A stretch of 64,000 nucleotides of DNA, from contig JABAKD010000039.1 of NCBI GenBank assembly GCA_012845835.1, positions 24,779 to 88,778 on the forward strand, in the 5' to 3' direction. Both the position numbers and the translations under genes were made by a program. Positions 62,205 through 64,000 of this stretch are shown here, in pieces. The notes under the pieces were generated by a model. The model was given only the letters and a program-made list of their open reading frames with translations, was not told the DNA's origin and made no database searches. Source of the DNA: Undaria pinnatifida (lineage: Eukaryota > Sar > Phaeophyceae > Laminariales > Alariaceae). The stretch's first letter is position 1. Each line of letters starts with the position of its first letter.

Positions 62205-62291
62205 CGGGGAGGATGGGATTCGAACCCATGAATGGTGTTAGCCATTAACCGCTTAGCAGGCGGTCCCAATCGTCCACTCTGGCACCTCCCC
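62205..62291 (-). tRNA. tRNA-Ser (GCT)
   Basis: An 87-nt class II tRNA with acceptor GGGGAGG/CCTCCCC, anticodon loop CTGCTAA (anticodon GCT), a long variable arm with the stem AATGG/CCATT and T loop GTTCGAATC. The discriminator is G, as expected for serine. CCA is not encoded. Confidence 0.93.
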
Positions 62292-62337
62292 CTTTTCTTA
62301 ACCTAAATTGGAAACCATTGCTCCACCAATTAACTAG

Positions 62338-62424
62338 CGGAGGGAGAGGGATTCGAACCCCCGGTGAGCGTGAACCCACAACTGTTTTCAAGACAGTCGC
62401 CTTAAACCACTCGGCCATCCCTCC
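62338..62424 (-). tRNA. tRNA-Ser (TGA)
   Basis: An 87-nt class II tRNA with acceptor GGAGGGA/TCCCTCC, anticodon loop CTTGAAA (anticodon TGA), a long variable arm and T loop GTTCGAATC, discriminator G. CCA is not encoded. The anticodon TGA is not that of selenocysteine tRNA (TCA). Confidence 0.93.
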
Positions 62425-62501
62425 TTCACTCATCAAGGAGCAACGGGGCAGAAGTATAGCATGGGCTAAATGGAGAGTCAAAGGGGAAATCAACGCTTCT
62501 T

Positions 62502-63251
62502 TTAATTCTTGATAATACCGATTTCAAGCTGGGATATTTCTAACCGTTGCAGGTGTGAAGTCGGCATAGTGCCACTACTGAACCGGCCGGTCGGAGTCAC
62601 TGCCAGAAACTGGTTATCCACCCAACAAACAAAGCCCATATTTCCAGTTGGCGATTGTGTTGTTTTGAACACCAGCTCATTGTCGACCACAAATTCACAA
62701 CCCTGTTTTCGCCAGAATAAATCATATTTGTGCCACCCACCCCATGCCTCATCTAACGGTTGAAAAGAGATACCCAGACGTTTTTGTATTCTGGGCCAGA
62801 ATCGACGACGGTAGCTGTTAAATTGATTGAGCAGGATAGTTGGAAGGGCAAGGGGTGCTAAGGCTACTGCTTGCCACGTGGTGGCATCTATCGTCGACGC
62901 ATACCAACCGTTACCCGGCCTTTCAGATGCAACTGGAAAATCATTTGGCGGCGCGCCGAAAAAAAACCAGGCTGCTCGGGGCAACGCTGGCCACGGGGTA
63001 GTCGGATCACCAAAGGGAGCATTCCAAAAACCAAAGCCTGCTGTGCCCACAAATGCACCTTGTCCTGGAGTAAAACGCGCGTTTAAAGACAAATGTGTTC
63101 CTGGCACCCAGGGATAGGCCTTGCGGCGAAGCCCACCATAATCATCAATTTGAGCATCACAATATTTGTGACAACCGGCCGGTAGTTCCAAAGTGGTCGT
63201 ATCCCCAACAGTGACTGAACCTCCTCCGATTTCCAACTGTCTCATCATCAT
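62502..63251 (-). CDS. Unknown protein, possibly a jelly-roll (lectin-like) fold
   Basis: A 249-residue protein from the ATG at 63251, chosen because GGAAGG lies upstream; an in-frame start at 63302 exists. Tryptophan-rich beta-strand-like segments (AYPWVPGTHLSLNARFTPGQGAFVGTAGFGFWNAPFG, FDLFWRKQG-like and GNMGFVCWVDN) suggest a concanavalin-like sandwich as in polysaccharide-binding or GH16-like proteins, but the catalytic ExDxxE of GH16 is not seen. No signal peptide. Role unknown; it contains two copies of the iterated palindrome. Confidence 0.6.
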   Translation of the reverse strand: MMMRQLEIGGGSVTVGDTTTLELPAGCHKYCDAQIDDYGGLRRKAYPWVPGTHLSLNARFTPGQGAFVGTAGFGFWNAPFGDPTTPWPALPRAAWFFFGAPPNDFPVASERPGNGWYASTIDATTWQAVALAPLALPTILLNQFNSYRRRFWPRIQKRLGISFQPLDEAWGGWHKYDLFWRKQGCEFVVDNELVFKTTQSPTGNMGFVCWVDNQFLAVTPTGRFSSGTMPTSHLQRLEISQLEIGIIKN

Positions 63252-63331
63252 TCTTCCTTCCCATAAAGAGTACGCCCTATTTGAGCATGAGCTTAGCCAC
63301 ATTAATCCTATTCGCCAACAGGAGGATGAGG

Positions 63332-63337
63332 TATAAT
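63332..63337 (+). promoter_or_regulatory. -10 box of the MBL-fold gene
   Basis: Perfect TATAAT 26 bases before the ATG, followed by an AAGGAG ribosome site at 63349-63354. The -35 region is weak. Confidence 0.45.
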
Positions 63338-63363
63338 ATGTTGAGTATAAGGAGTTACGTTGT

Positions 63364-63999
63364 ATGGAAATAAATTGGTATGGTTTGAGTTGCTTTCGGC
63401 TAAGTGAAAGGCAACATGCTTCGGTCGTTACAGACCCCTATAATGGTCCCAAACTCGGTTTACCCGAGTTAAAAGCCAAAGCTGATGTCATTACTGTTAG
63501 CCATGATGCACCTGGCCATAACTTTGCCAAGGCCATTTCTGGATATGATCATTCGCTCAATGGTCCAGGCGAATATGAGATCGGCAATGTTTTCATCACC
63601 GGTATCGCTACCTTCTCCAAAGAGGGTGCTCGCAATATTATCTATCTTTTTGACTTTCAAGGTCTAAAAGTGGCACACCTTGGTGATATCGATGCTGTGC
63701 CCACTCAAGCACAGATTGAAGCCCTGGAAATGGTGAATGTATTACTTGTTCCGGTCGGTGGTGGTAGTAGTCTCAATGCAGCCAAAGCGGCTGAGTTAGT
63801 ATCAATGATTGAGCCGAATATCACGATACCTATGCATTACCAGCGCCCTGGCCTAAAAGTTGAACTCGATCCTGTAGATCGTTTTCTGGCTGAAATGGGC
63901 ACAACCGATGTACAGGAGCAGCCCAACTTACGGGTGTCCAATAGTTCATTGCCTGAAGAATCCAAGGTTATATTGTTAACATCGAAAGGGGATGCCTAA
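63364..63999 (+). CDS. MBL-fold metal-dependent hydrolase-like protein (UlaG-type)
   Basis: A 211-residue protein of the Lactamase_B_3/UlaG-like group. EINWYGLSCFRLSER and VTDPYN open the fold and NITIPMHYQRP closes it. The metal motif usually reads HxHxDH; here it is SHDAPGHN, so at least one ligand is missing and the protein may bind one metal or be inactive, which is common in this DUF-like branch. AAGGAG is nine bases before the ATG. The gene ends one base before the window edge and is complete. Confidence 0.85.
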   Translation: MEINWYGLSCFRLSERQHASVVTDPYNGPKLGLPELKAKADVITVSHDAPGHNFAKAISGYDHSLNGPGEYEIGNVFITGIATFSKEGARNIIYLFDFQGLKVAHLGDIDAVPTQAQIEALEMVNVLLVPVGGGSSLNAAKAAELVSMIEPNITIPMHYQRPGLKVELDPVDRFLAEMGTTDVQEQPNLRVSNSSLPEESKVILLTSKGDA

Positions 64000-64000
64000 G

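Noticed and set aside
62338-62424. tRNA-Sec (selC)
   Set aside because: The anticodon is TGA, which reads UCA serine codons. The selenocysteine tRNA has anticodon TCA and a longer acceptor stem.
1-64000. CRISPR array or insertion sequence
   Set aside because: No regularly spaced repeats and no transposase or integrase genes are seen; the repeats found are single hairpin elements.

Overview
The window is a 64 kb piece of a bacterial chromosome at roughly 50 % GC, densely coding on both strands, with no phage, plasmid or insertion-sequence genes. The gene content points to the phylum Chloroflexota (Anaerolineae/Caldilineae-like): an MttB-family methyltransferase with its corrinoid partners, MetV/MetF, a ruvB-DUF2905-queA string, a BTAD-ATPase-TPR regulator, PucR and FCD-GntR regulators, ScyD/ScyE-like and P-domain secreted proteins, and several Thr/Pro-linker lipoproteins. 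This placement is inferred from remembered gene associations, not from a phylogeny.

Layout. 0-3.2 kb: a truncated gene, a secreted FG-GAP beta-propeller protein and a GT4 glycosyltransferase. 3.3-14.7 kb: a one-carbon block holding formate-THF ligase, a GntR regulator, an MttB-like methyltransferase, a RACo-like corrinoid activator, a corrinoid protein, homocysteine methyltransferase, MetV, MetF and a DHPS-fold methyltransferase. Together these can move methyl groups from a methylated amine through a corrinoid protein to tetrahydrofolate or homocysteine, and then oxidise methyl-THF to formate with ATP gain (FolD would have to be elsewhere). 14.7-19.2 kb: a CHMI-like tautomerase with a MATE transporter, then a KDG-kinase-like enzyme with a methylaspartate-ammonia-lyase-like protein. 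19.2-20.5 kb: a small barrel-like protein followed by a peroxiredoxin whose catalytic cysteine codon is an in-frame TGA with a SECIS-like stem-loop and which is fused to a cold-shock domain. I read this as a new selenoprotein architecture. 20.6-26 kb: two sulfatases, a tail-anchored unknown and a duplicated DUF427 protein. 26-41 kb: a PucR regulator, a reductive-dehalogenase-like protein, a secreted propeller, metY with a CoA-binding protein, gamma-glutamyltransferase, a cation/proton antiporter, an FMN reductase and an amidohydrolase. 41-52 kb: lipoproteins, a second amidohydrolase, a class II aldolase, a large regulator, a nitroreductase, a glyoxalase-like protein and a cyclase. 52-64 kb: mostly housekeeping genes (WecA/MraY-type transferase, upp, ruvB, queA), a PrsW protease, DinB and HAD proteins, a P-domain surface protein, three tRNA genes and an MBL-fold protein.

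Three signals stand out beyond ordinary annotation. (1) The UGA-containing peroxiredoxin-cold-shock fusion at 19638-20531. (2) Every protein expected to touch the corrinoid protein carries an Arg-rich terminal tail, while the corrinoid protein itself has a strongly acidic N-terminus. (3) The decamer ACCGGCCGGT occurs 24 times between 8.2 and 63.2 kb, always inside genes and in all three reading frames, like the HIP1 palindrome of cyanobacteria. Several long intergenic inverted repeats (about 42.4, 43.6 and 50.5 kb) and two probable leaderless genes add to this.
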